A DNA stretch of 64,000 nt, from positions 186,001 through 250,000 of the forward strand of contig CAVVOX010000005.1 in the NCBI GenBank assembly GCA_963749875.1. The letters are read 5' to 3'. Made by a program: the position numbers and the translations under genes. How positions within the stretch are numbered: position 1 is the first letter of the stretch; each line of letters begins with the position of its first letter. A model generated the notes under the pieces. The model was not told where the DNA came from. It did no database searches and worked only from the letters and a program-made list of their open reading frames with translations. Below are positions 25,912 through 34,027 of the stretch, one piece after another. This DNA is from JAHQVI01 sp963749875 (GTDB lineage: Bacteria > Pseudomonadota > Alphaproteobacteria > Rhizobiales > Rhodomicrobiaceae).

Positions 25912-25980
25912 TTAGATCAACCCTCGTTCAAGTGGAACCACTTGAACGAGGGTTGATCTATATCAATAAGTTAGCGCTAG
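25912..25980. repeat. Dispersed palindromic repeat, copy 4 (short form)
   Basis: Contains the perfect palindrome AGATCAACCCTCGTTCAAGTG-N4-CACTTGAACGAGGGTTGATCT, then TTGATCTATATCAA (25953-25966, a perfect Fnr-type box), then a TTAGCGCTAG end. The GC-rich first hairpin of the full unit is missing. Its terminal CTAG (25977-25980) was the target for the IS427 copy and later for IS630. Confidence 0.88.
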
Positions 25981-27150
25981 TGTCCTGAATCAGAGGTATG
26001 CTTCATAATTTTCCGGGCTGGTTCTGAGACAGAACCTGTTGACGGCTTCAAGGATGTCGTCGGCGGTGCGAACCCATTTGAACGGCTTCGGGTCTTCGTT
26101 GCGGGCGTCGATATAGGCGAGGATCGCCTGCTCCAACTCGCGTTCGCTGCGATGGACACCGCGCTTGATCTGTCGTTCGGTGATCTCGGCGAAAAACCGC
26201 TCAACCATGTTCAGCCATGACGAGCCGGTCGGCGTGAAGTGGACGTGCCAGCGCGGCCGCCGGGCAAACCAGGCGCGGATCGCCGGGGTCTTGTGGGTGG
26301 CGTAGTTGTCCATGACGATGTGGATGTCGAGGTCCCCGGGCACGCGGCGTTCGATCTCGGCGAGGAACCTCTTGAACTCGACCGCGCGGTGGCGCTTGTA
26401 GCATTTGCCGATGACGTCTCCGGTTGCGGCGTTCAGGGCCGCGAACAGCGAGGTCGTGCCGTGACGGACATAGTCATGCGTGCGCCGCTCCACCTGCCCG
26501 GGCCGCAACGGCAGCACCGGCTGCGCGCGGTCCAGCGCCTGAACCTGGCTCTTCTCGTCGACGCACAGCACAACCGCCCGCTCCGGCGGGTCCAGATACA
26601 GCCCCACCACGTCGCGCACCTTGTCGATGAACAGCGGATCGGTGGAGAGCTTGAACGTCTCGGTGCGGTGCGGCTGCAGGCCGAAGGCGCGCCAGATCCG
26701 TTGCACGCTCGAGGTTGAGATGCCGCTCTGCCGGGCCATCAGGCGCGAACTCCAATGCGTCGCCCCCTTGGGCGCGCTTTCCAGCGTGCGTACAATCACG
26801 GCCTCGACCTGTTCGTCGGTGATCTTGCGCGGAACGCCGGGCTTCGGCTCGTCGTACAAGCCATCCACACCGCGCGCGATGAACCGCCGCCGCCACTTGC
26901 CGGCGGTCGCCTGATCGACGCCGAGCTCCGCGGCCACCTGCTTGTTCTCGGCGCCCGTGGCGCACGCCAGCACGATGCGCGCGCGCATCGCCAGCGCCTG
27001 CGCCGTAATTCGGCGCCGCGCCAGCGCAACAAGCGCTCGCCGCTGTGCCTCGCTCAACTCGACTTCCGGTGCGCGCCGCGCCATCATCCCTCTCCCCTTA
27101 TCAGCGAATCGCTCACCCAGATAATGGCACGTATCTCTGAACCAGGACAC
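25980..27150 (-). mobile_element. IS630-family insertion sequence
   Basis: Ends GTGTCCTGAATCAGAG and, inverted, GTGTCCTGGTTCAGAG (16 bp with two mismatches), flanked by TA on both sides (25978-25979 and 27151-27152), the target duplication of IS630/Tc1-type elements. About 1.17 kb with one transposase gene. It is inserted in the CTAG that joined palindromic repeat copy 4 to the IS427 copy, so it arrived after IS427. Confidence 0.92.
25990..27087 (-). CDS. IS630-family transposase
   Basis: 365 aa from ATG 27087 (MMARRAPEVELSEAQ); the frame is open 21 codons further, into the terminal repeat, which is less likely to be used. N-terminal HTH (AAELGVDQATAGKWRRRFIARGVDGLYDEP). DDE catalytic domain with VDEKSQ, MDNYATHK and the glutamate in LNMVERFFAEIT. 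Full length with no stops, so likely active. Confidence 0.93.
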   Translation of the reverse strand: MMARRAPEVELSEAQRRALVALARRRITAQALAMRARIVLACATGAENKQVAAELGVDQATAGKWRRRFIARGVDGLYDEPKPGVPRKITDEQVEAVIVRTLESAPKGATHWSSRLMARQSGISTSSVQRIWRAFGLQPHRTETFKLSTDPLFIDKVRDVVGLYLDPPERAVVLCVDEKSQVQALDRAQPVLPLRPGQVERRTHDYVRHGTTSLFAALNAATGDVIGKCYKRHRAVEFKRFLAEIERRVPGDLDIHIVMDNYATHKTPAIRAWFARRPRWHVHFTPTGSSWLNMVERFFAEITERQIKRGVHRSERELEQAILAYIDARNEDPKPFKWVRTADDILEAVNRFCLRTSPENYEAYL

Positions 27151-27153
27151 TAG

Positions 27154-27996
27154 GGCCCGTGGACAATCAAGGGATTCACATTTTCCTCGAACAGTGATTT
27201 CAAACTTCCTTTTGGGAGGTTTGCATGCGCTGGGAACGCTTCGTGCTTTCGGATTCTCAATGGAGTGTTATCGCTCCGCTCTTGCCGGGCAAGGCGAGCG
27301 ATTGCGGTGTGACGGCTCGGGATAACCGGCTGTTTCTCGAAGCCGTGCTGTGGCGCGTTCGTACCGGCGCACCCTGGCGGGATTTGCCATCTGGCTTTGG
27401 GGCTTGGAACAGCATCTTCCGGCGGTTTCGCCGTTGGGCGATGGCCGGTGTTTTCGATCGCATTTTCAATGCCTTGTCCGGAGAGCCCGATTTCGAATAT
27501 ATCCTCATCGACGGAACGATCGTTAGCGTGCATCAGAAGGCAAGCGGCGCAAAAGGGGGACTCTCGATCAGGCCATCGGCCGCTCAAAAGGCGGCCTGAC
27601 AACGAAGATTTTGGCGCTGGTCGATGCCTTGGGCAATCTCGTGCGCTTTTCCTTGTGGCCAGGGCAGCGCCATGACAGCATCGGTGCCTCGGACCTTATC
27701 GGGGGACTGACATTTGAGGCTCTGCTCGGCGACAAAGCCTTCGACAATAACGCTATACGAGACGAGCTGGAGAGGCGCGAAGCGGAGGCCGTCATTCCAT
27801 CAAAAGCGGATCGAAAACAGCCGATCCCGCACGATCGGGTCAAATATCGGTGGCGTCATCTCATCGAGAATTACTTTAGCAAAATCAAAGACTTTCGATC
27901 CGTGAATACGCGATACGACAAAACAGACCTGAGCTACAAAGCCACGATCAACCTTGCCGCTATCGTGATCGCACTGAGATAATTGTCCACGGACTT
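27154..27996 (+). mobile_element. IS427-group (IS5 family) insertion sequence, complete copy
   Basis: About 843 bp with inverted ends sharing CCGTGGACAAT and CTAG on each side (27150-27153 and 27997-28000), consistent with a 4-bp (or central TA) target duplication. Identical in predicted proteins to the partial copy at the window start and in the same orientation, 27.3 kb away. The left CTAG now carries the IS630 insertion. Confidence 0.93.
27225..27982 (+). CDS. IS427-group transposase, two frames joined by -1 frameshift
   Basis: The first frame starts at ATG 27225 (MRWERFVLSDSQWSVIAPLLPG), with the IS5-type N-terminal DUF4096 domain and the first DDE Asp in LIDGTIVSVHQ, and stops at 27599. 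The second frame, entered by a -1 shift near the AAAAGGGGG run at about 27551-27559, encodes DQAIGRSKGGLTTKILALVDALG, then the second Asp (LLGDKAFDNNAIR) and the catalytic Glu in HLIENYFSKIK, ending at 27982. The joined product is about 250 aa. Confidence 0.9.
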
Positions 27997-28021
27997 CTAG
28001 CCCGGTGCACGACCGGCTGCG

Positions 28022-29374
28022 TCAGATCTGGGCATGGCGCCGCTCACCGGAAACGGCGGGCAGATAGGCGTCGAACGCCGCCGCAATGAGACGTGCGAGC
28101 GGACGGCCGCGCCGGGTGATTGTCAGCCGGCCATCTTCGAACCGTATGAGACCCTCCGAAGCATAGGCGGAGAGACGGCCGAGATCCGGCTGCAATGCCG
28201 AAGGCACGGTGTCGAAACGCGCGCAGATCTCCCGCAAATCAGCCGTAAAATCGCACATCAGCCGCTCGATGATCGTGCGGCGTAGATGATCGTCCCGCGT
28301 CAGCCGCATGCCCTTGGCGACGGGCAACCGGCCTTCCGCAATCGCACGCATATAGGCGCCGGTTTCGACGATATTTTGCACATATCCCTGCGGCAGAGCG
28401 GAAATGGCGCTCGCTCCAAGGCCGATCAGCGCATCGGCGTCATCTGCGGTGTAACCTTGAAAGTTGCGGCGCAGACGGCCGGTACGCGCAGCTTCTGCAA
28501 GAGCATCGTCCGGAAGCGCGAAATGATCGATACCGATCCGTTCATAGCCGAGGCTTTCGATGAGATCGGCGGCGGCTTCGGCCATTTCGAAACGCGCCGT
28601 CGCACCGGGCAGCAAGGCCGTATCGATAAGGCGCTGTTTTTTGGCCATCCAGGGCACATGCGCATAGCCGAAAAGCGCGATCCTCGACGGCGCAAGATCG
28701 ATCGCCCGTTCGACCGTCTCTAAAAGCTTGGCCGTTGTCTGAAACGGCAGGCCATACATCAGATCGAAATTGATCGCGCCGACGCCATGTGAGCGAAGCC
28801 AGCCCGCTACCTTCGCTACGGTCTCGAAAGGCTGAATTCGATTGATCGCCTGCTGAACGCGCTCGTCGAACTCCTGCACGCCAAGGCTCGCGCGATTGCA
28901 CCCCATTTTCGCCAGCGCCCCGACGGTCTCTTCCGTCAGTGTCCGAGGGTCGATCTCGACCGCGATTTCGGCGTCCGGCGCAAGGTCGAAGCGCTTGCGC
29001 AATGCCGCGTCCACCCGCGCGAAATCCTCTGGGATCAGAGTTGTCGGCGTCCCGCCGCCCCAATGAATCTGGCCGACGCCGGGCCGCTGCGGCAGCGCAT
29101 CGGCAATGAGCGCAATCTCCTCGATCAGCCGGTCCACATAGGCCTGGACTGGTTCATAGCGCGCGGCGAGCTTCATGTTGCAGCCGCAATACCAGCACAG
29201 CTTCCGGCAAAACGGGATATGAAGATAAAGCGAGAGCCGCGCCTCGTCCGAAAGACGGCCAAGCCAGCCGTGCAGATCCGCCTCGCCGATCCCGCCCGAA
29301 AAATGGGGAGCAGTCGGATAGCTCGTATAGCGCGGGACGCGGGCGTCCAGATATTTGGAGATCGTCTGATCCAT
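28022..29374 (-). CDS. hemN: Oxygen-independent coproporphyrinogen III oxidase
   Basis: 450 aa from ATG 29374 (MDQTISKYLDARVPRYTSYPTAPHF); nine more codons are open upstream but the family starts near here. Radical-SAM motif CRKLCWYCGC (Cys 56, 60, 63 plus the HemN-typical next Cys 65), HWGGGTPT, and ASLGVQEFDERVQQAINRIQ. Decarboxylates coproporphyrinogen III to protoporphyrinogen IX without O2 for heme synthesis under low oxygen. An Fnr-type palindrome centred about 61 bp upstream fits activation by an Fnr-family regulator such as the one at 36292. Confidence 0.93.
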   Translation of the reverse strand: MDQTISKYLDARVPRYTSYPTAPHFSGGIGEADLHGWLGRLSDEARLSLYLHIPFCRKLCWYCGCNMKLAARYEPVQAYVDRLIEEIALIADALPQRPGVGQIHWGGGTPTTLIPEDFARVDAALRKRFDLAPDAEIAVEIDPRTLTEETVGALAKMGCNRASLGVQEFDERVQQAINRIQPFETVAKVAGWLRSHGVGAINFDLMYGLPFQTTAKLLETVERAIDLAPSRIALFGYAHVPWMAKKQRLIDTALLPGATARFEMAEAAADLIESLGYERIGIDHFALPDDALAEAARTGRLRRNFQGYTADDADALIGLGASAISALPQGYVQNIVETGAYMRAIAEGRLPVAKGMRLTRDDHLRRTIIERLMCDFTADLREICARFDTVPSALQPDLGRLSAYASEGLIRFEDGRLTITRRGRPLARLIAAAFDAYLPAVSGERRHAQI

Positions 29375-29428
29375 CGAGCTGGCGTCACCTCCAGCGCGCA
29401 TAGGTACCAGAGGTCTCGATGAAGATCC

Positions 29429-29442
29429 TTGAGCTTGATCAA
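29429..29442. promoter_or_regulatory. Fnr-type box upstream of hemN
   Basis: TTGAGCTTGATCAA differs from the consensus TTGAT-N4-ATCAA at one base. The centre is about 61 bp before the hemN ATG, a suitable distance for a class II activator site at -41.5 with a short leader. Confidence 0.55.
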
Positions 29443-29497
29443 ATCGGCCGGACGCCGCCAGCGCCGGACTCTCCTCAGAGGCGGAAAGCCATGCCGG

Positions 29498-30184
29498 TCA
29501 GACGACCCTGGCATGCAGGTCGCCCACCCCGTCAACGTGCCCGTGAAGCGTATCGCCTTTCTGAACCGGGCCGACGCCGGACGGCGTGCCGGAAAGGATG
29601 ATGTCGCCGGGTTTCAGCTCGAACAGCCCGGACAGATAGGAAATCATCTCCGGAATTTTCCAGATCATGTGACTGAGATCGCCGCTCTGGCGCGTCTCGC
29701 CATTCACCTTGAGCCAGATTGCGCCTTCGGAGGGATGCCCGATGCTTGCGGCGGGCACGATATCCGTACAGGGTGCGGAATGCTCGAACGCCTTGCCGAT
29801 CTCCCACGGCCGGCCCGCCTTCTTGCATTCGCCTTGCAGATCCCGCCGCGTCATGTCGAGCGCGACGGCATAGCCGTAAACGCAGTCCATGGCGCGATCG
29901 AGCGGAATATCCCGGCCGCCCGCCGACAGCGCCACGGCAAGCTCGATCTCATGATGCACGTCGCTCGATTTCGGCGGATAGGGAAAATCGCCGCCGCCGA
30001 GGACCAGATTGTCCGGGTTCTTCTGGAAAAAGAACGGCTCCTCGCGGTTCGGATCGCCGCCCATCTCGATCGTGTGCGCCGCATAGTTGCGCCCGACGCA
30101 ATAGATGCGATGCACTGGAAAGACGGCATCCGTCCCTTGTACGGGCACCACCATCTGAGGCGCAGCGGCAATCACGGTCTTCAT
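29498..30184 (-). CDS. Fumarylacetoacetate hydrolase-family protein
   Basis: 228 aa from ATG 30184 (MKTVIAAAPQMVVPVQG). FAH fold marks: YCVGRNYAAHTIEMG, FFQKNPDNLV, the metal-binding HHEIELAVAL (His/Glu), GYAVALDMTRRDLQ, KAFEHSAP, and the closing LKPGDIILSGTPSGVGPVQKGD. Such enzymes hydrolyse or decarboxylate beta-keto acid-like compounds (acylpyruvates, oxaloacetate). It may act on the compound imported by the neighbouring ABC transporter, but a repeat separates them. Exact substrate unknown. Confidence 0.86.
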   Translation of the reverse strand: MKTVIAAAPQMVVPVQGTDAVFPVHRIYCVGRNYAAHTIEMGGDPNREEPFFFQKNPDNLVLGGGDFPYPPKSSDVHHEIELAVALSAGGRDIPLDRAMDCVYGYAVALDMTRRDLQGECKKAGRPWEIGKAFEHSAPCTDIVPAASIGHPSEGAIWLKVNGETRQSGDLSHMIWKIPEMISYLSGLFELKPGDIILSGTPSGVGPVQKGDTLHGHVDGVGDLHARVV

Positions 30185-30201
30185 CTGTCGTTTTCTCCTG
30201 A

Positions 30202-30269
30202 TTAGCGCAACGCGCGTCCAATTGGACGCGCGTTGCGCTCGTCTTTTGAAATAGATCAATTTGATCTAA
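30202..30269. repeat. Dispersed palindromic repeat, copy 5 (short form)
   Basis: TTAG end, then a perfect hairpin GCGCAACGCGCGTCC-AATT-GGACGCGCGTTGCGC, spacer with TTGAAATAGATCAA (30246-30259), then a small AGATCAA/TTGATCT stem and TTAA/CTAA end. The second large hairpin of the full unit is reduced. It lies between the ABC permease end and the FAH-family gene, 18 bp upstream of the latter's start. Confidence 0.88.
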
Positions 30270-30274
30270 TAGCG

Positions 30275-31030
30275 TCATGATCGCGACGCGGCGTAGTACT
30301 CCACCTTGCGCTCGAGCCAGGCAAGCCCTTCGTTGATCGCGAAGGCAAAGGCGAACAGCACAAAGAGCAGCGCCCAGAAATGCTCCATAAGGAAGCGGGA
30401 CGAATAGAGCTCGAAAAGCCGGCCGAAACCGACGACCGAGACAAGAAGCTGGCCGATCACCACGCCTTTCACCGCGCGGATCACGCCGAGCCGGACGCCG
30501 GACAGGATTTCGGGCAGCGCTGCCCAGACATAGATATGCCGGAACGCCTGCCAATGTGTGGCGCCGAAGCTCGCCGCCATATCCACAAGCGAGGGCGAGA
30601 TGGCGTGCACGCCGGCCCGCGCGTTGAGCACGATAATCCAGATGGCAAACAGCACGACCGTCAGGATGATCGTCGTCTCGCCGAAGCCGAACAGCACCAT
30701 GATCACCGGCACGAGCGCGGTGAGCGGGGCGGAGAGAAACAGGTTCACCCAGGGCAGCAGCAGGCGGTCCATGATCACCGAGCGCGCCATGATGACGCCC
30801 ATCGGCACGCCGATGACGACGGCGATGAGCACGCCGGTCAGAAAGGTCCGCCCCGTGATCCAGAGCGCGGCGAGGAAAGTCGGCGTCGGGACGATCTCGA
30901 TCATGCGCGCAACGACCGCCGACAAAGGCGGCATCACGAGCGTCGCGCCAAGCCGGCCCGTCACCTCCCAGATGATCGCCCAGACGATCAACGAGGCAAA
31001 GAGCGGTATGCGGTAGCCTGCAATTCTCAT
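30275..31030 (-). CDS. ABC transporter permease (SsuC/TauC/ThiX type)
   Basis: 251 aa, six membrane helices. The EAA loop is DMAASFGATHWQAFRHIYVWAALPEILSGVRLGV (about 148-182), which contacts the ATPase. Part of a minus-strand operon: substrate-binding protein, permease 1, ATPase, permease 2. Two different permease subunits are encoded. The substrate is unknown; related systems carry sulfonates, taurine, pyrimidine precursors or phthalate-like acids. Confidence 0.88.
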   Translation of the reverse strand: MRIAGYRIPLFASLIVWAIIWEVTGRLGATLVMPPLSAVVARMIEIVPTPTFLAALWITGRTFLTGVLIAVVIGVPMGVIMARSVIMDRLLLPWVNLFLSAPLTALVPVIMVLFGFGETTIILTVVLFAIWIIVLNARAGVHAISPSLVDMAASFGATHWQAFRHIYVWAALPEILSGVRLGVIRAVKGVVIGQLLVSVVGFGRLFELYSSRFLMEHFWALLFVLFAFAFAINEGLAWLERKVEYYAASRS

Positions 31031-31042
31031 CCGCGCCGCTCC

Positions 31043-31843
31043 TCACTCCAGATAACGCTTGAGGCCATGCCAGATCTCCTCGACCGTATCGAGATAGACC
31101 GGATCGCGGCGAATGCGGTCAAGGCCGGCCTCGCGCGGAATATCCGGCTCGACAATGGCGGTCACGCGGCCCGGCCTCGGCGCCAGGAGAACGATGCGGT
31201 CCGAGACATAGACCGCTTCTTCGATGGAGTGCGTCACAAACAGGAAGGTCTTGCGCTCCTTAGCGACGAGTTCCAGAAGGTCCTCCTGAAATTTCCGGCG
31301 GGTCTGCTCGTCGACCGCCGAGAAGGGCTCGTCCATGAGCAGCACCTTCGCATCGACGGCGAGGGCGCGGGCGAGGCCGACGCGCTGGCGCATGCCGCCC
31401 GAAAGCGCATGCGGATAGGTGTGCTCGAAGCCTTGGAGACCGACCACCTCAATGTAAGTCTGCGCGATCGCCTCGCGCTCCGCCTTCGGCATGCCGCGCA
31501 GCTCCAGTCCGAATGCGACGTTGCGCAGAACCGTGGCCCAGGGCATCAGGGCGAAATCCTGGAAGACGAAGGCCCGCTCCGGACCGGGCTTCGTTACCGG
31601 CCGGCCATCGACCTCGACGGTTCCCGAGGTGGCGGGCAAGAGGCCGGCGATGATCTTCAGAAGCGTCGTCTTTCCGCAGCCGGACGGCCCCAGGAGCGAG
31701 GTAAGCTCGCCTTCCGGGAAATCGAGATCGATGTTCGACAGGGCTTCAACGCCGCCGGGATAGATTTTCGAAATGCCGCGAACGCTCACCATCGGAGCGG
31801 GAGCCGGCTCAGCCGTCGGCTTGAGGTTCGATACGGTGCTCAT
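31043..31843 (-). CDS. ABC transporter ATPase (SsuB/TauB type)
   Basis: 266 aa. Walker A GPSGCGKTT (about 53-61), Q-loop FQDFALMPW, signature LSGGMRQRVGLARAL, Walker B VLLMDEPFSAVDE, H-loop THSIEEA. Its first codon overlaps the end of permease 1 (31840) and it is followed after 12 bp by permease 2. Powers the NMT1-type importer of this operon. Confidence 0.91.
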   Translation of the reverse strand: MSTVSNLKPTAEPAPAPMVSVRGISKIYPGGVEALSNIDLDFPEGELTSLLGPSGCGKTTLLKIIAGLLPATSGTVEVDGRPVTKPGPERAFVFQDFALMPWATVLRNVAFGLELRGMPKAEREAIAQTYIEVVGLQGFEHTYPHALSGGMRQRVGLARALAVDAKVLLMDEPFSAVDEQTRRKFQEDLLELVAKERKTFLFVTHSIEEAVYVSDRIVLLAPRPGRVTAIVEPDIPREAGLDRIRRDPVYLDTVEEIWHGLKRYLE

Positions 31844-32607
31844 GAGTAACGTTTCTCCGGCCGGAACAGCACCATCTCCGAGCGTTCAACCAGCTCAATG
31901 AACAGCACCGAAAATACGATGATCGAGAAGATCGCGGCGTACATTTTCGGATAGTCCGCGATCGACTGGCTATAGGTGATGATGTCGCCGATGCCGGTCG
32001 GCGTGATCAGCAGTTCGGCGAGAATGACGCCGATGAAGCCAGCCGCGCAGCCGAGCCGGAGCCCCGCGAAGATGATGGGCGCCGCCGCAGGCAGGATGAT
32101 CTTCCAGATCACTTGCGCGCGCGTGCCCAGAAATGCCTGCCCCATTTCCAGCAGGTTCAACGGCGTGTGGCGCACCGCGCTCAGTGCATTGAGCACGATC
32201 ACCGGCATCGCCATGATGCAGACGGTCAGCACTTTGGCGGTGAGCCCGATCCCATAGGCGAAGGTCAGAACCGGAATGAGCGCGGCAAGAGGGGCGGATT
32301 GGGCAATGATGAAAATCGGTGAGCCGAACCATTCGGCAGCCCGGCTAAGTCCCATTGTGACGCCAAGGCCGACGCCGACGACAATGGAGATCAGCAGGCC
32401 GACCGCGAGCGGCTGAAGCGTGACGGCGAAGGCTTTGAACAAGGTGCCGTCCGCCATAATGGCGCCGAGCGCCGACATCGTCACGCCGAAGGTTGGAAAG
32501 GCCGGGCTGATCGGGACCCGCCCGGCAAATTCCCACGCCGCGAAAAGGACGATTGCGGAGAGGACTCGCAGAGTCAGGCGATGGGTCAGTATTCCGGCCG
32601 GGGTCAT
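31840..32607 (-). CDS. ABC transporter permease (SsuC/TauC type)
   Basis: 255 aa, about six membrane helices. EAA loop EMGQAFLGTRAQVIWKIILPAAAPIIFAGLRLG (about 150-182). First permease of the operon, overlapping the ATPase gene start (ATGA). It starts at ATG 32607 (MTPAGILTHRLTLRVL). About 220 bp with a palindromic repeat separate it from the binding-protein gene. Confidence 0.88.
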   Translation of the reverse strand: MTPAGILTHRLTLRVLSAIVLFAAWEFAGRVPISPAFPTFGVTMSALGAIMADGTLFKAFAVTLQPLAVGLLISIVVGVGLGVTMGLSRAAEWFGSPIFIIAQSAPLAALIPVLTFAYGIGLTAKVLTVCIMAMPVIVLNALSAVRHTPLNLLEMGQAFLGTRAQVIWKIILPAAAPIIFAGLRLGCAAGFIGVILAELLITPTGIGDIITYSQSIADYPKMYAAIFSIIVFSVLFIELVERSEMVLFRPEKRYS

Positions 32608-32683
32608 ACGAGTCCCAATGACATTGCTTCATTCAGGCGCGGCATCTCGGATCGGATCGCTCCGGTGATATTGCGGCGTCCAT

Positions 32684-32812
32684 CCCTCTCACCCGCGCGC
32701 CTCAAGCGGGAGCCCTCTCCCGGCTCCTGAGCCTTTGTGGTGAACGACAAGCGTTCGCCTCGGGGAGAGGGCGGCGCAAAGCGCCGGGTGAGGATGGAGC
32801 CGCATCGTCGGA
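32684..32812. repeat. Intergenic palindromic repeat, CTCACCC/CCTCTCCC type
   Basis: Complementary ends (CCCTCTCACCCGCGC against GCGCCGGGTGAGG) enclose GAGCCCTCTCCC against GGGGAGAGGGC and a central GTGAACGACAAGCGTTCGCC arm. Together they can fold into one long branched hairpin between the binding-protein and permease genes. Such structures often stop 3' exonucleases and raise the level of the upstream (binding-protein) message. Related units lie near 54.8 and 57.1 kb. Confidence 0.7.
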
Positions 32813-32824
32813 GCTTGCCGAGCC

Positions 32825-33820
32825 TTAACCGCCAATCTTCTCTTTCGCTCTGTTCAGCGGACCGAGATCCCAATAATCCTCGACCTTCAGCTCGGATGCC
32901 GGTCCTTCCAGCTGGCCCGCCTCGGTGTAGAAATCGAAATCGGCGCGGGCCGCCTTCTCGCCGCCGCCATCCGGATCGAACAAGCCCGCCTTCGTTCCTT
33001 CCGTATAGAAGGGAACAACATCATCCAGAATCTCTTTCGGCTGATCGGCGAGCAGGCCGCGCTTGGCGCGCTCTTCCTCGATGATGCCCGGATTCTTGTT
33101 CATCTCGCGCCAGAGCTTCAGGAACTCCTCCACGATGATATCGGCTTTTTCCTGATTACTCTTCAGCCAGTCGGCGCTGGCGAAGATCAGCTCGTCACTG
33201 GCCGGATCGGAGAGGCCGGGCAGCACGTGGAACCGGTCGCCCGCCTTGGCCATCAGCACATTCTTATTGGCGAGATCGACGATCGTGGCGCTGATCTGTC
33301 CGTTCATCATGGCAATGATACGGTTTTCGGAACCCGGTACATAATTGCGCTCGCCGAAGCTGATGCCCTCGCGCTTGGCGATGATATTGCCCATCGCCTC
33401 GGTGCCGGAGCCGCGGCCATGGAATGTGAAAGGTTCGCCGTCGAGCGACTTCCAGTCCGGATATTTCTCCTTGTCCGCAACCGCGAAAAACACGCCGCGC
33501 GACATCTGGAAAATAGCCCTGAGCGGCACCTTCGCCTTCTGGATCACCGAATAGGGCGTGCCGATGCCGATATCCATTTGGCCGTTCACGATGGCCTGAA
33601 TTGCCAATTGCTCCTTGGCGAAGGAGGTCAGCTCGTAATCCACGCCGCGGTCCTTGGCGCGCTCAAGCGCGACCGCGACGGCGAGCGTCTCGACGGAAAG
33701 GACGTCACCGAGCGCGACGCGGACCTTCTCCTGTGCGTTGGCAACGCCGTATGCGGCAAAGATTGCCAATGTGCTTAAGAGTGCGAGCCCACGCGCAGCC
33801 CGCTTAGTTTGTTTGATCAT
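32825..33820 (-). CDS. ABC transporter substrate-binding protein (NMT1/TauA type)
   Basis: 331 aa with a Sec signal peptide (KRAARGLALLSTLAIFAAYGVANAQ, cleavage near residue 29). Periplasmic, no lipobox Cys. Type 2 binding fold with KVRVALGDVLSVETLAVAVAL and GQMDIGIGTPYSVIQKAKVPLRAIFQ. It captures the substrate for the two permeases downstream. NMT1-like proteins bind aromatic or aliphatic acids, sulfonates or thiamine precursors; no residue here decides between them. Divergent from the FadR-type regulator, which may control it. Confidence 0.88.
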   Translation of the reverse strand: MIKQTKRAARGLALLSTLAIFAAYGVANAQEKVRVALGDVLSVETLAVAVALERAKDRGVDYELTSFAKEQLAIQAIVNGQMDIGIGTPYSVIQKAKVPLRAIFQMSRGVFFAVADKEKYPDWKSLDGEPFTFHGRGSGTEAMGNIIAKREGISFGERNYVPGSENRIIAMMNGQISATIVDLANKNVLMAKAGDRFHVLPGLSDPASDELIFASADWLKSNQEKADIIVEEFLKLWREMNKNPGIIEEERAKRGLLADQPKEILDDVVPFYTEGTKAGLFDPDGGGEKAARADFDFYTEAGQLEGPASELKVEDYWDLGPLNRAKEKIGG

Positions 33821-34027
33821 GTCACAATTCCTCCCGGGCTGCGATTGCTGTTATGGGCGTTGTTGCACTCACCCCTTGTGCAGCCTCAGCCAATATCTTA
33901 ACCAATATTAAATTGGTTAAGCAAGCCGCTTCGGCCGGCGGTATGCTTGGTCGAGTGGGAGCGATCACCGGCCACAATGAATTGGGGCATCGGGCCGATA
34001 TGGCCGGAACAGCGTCCATGGACGGAA

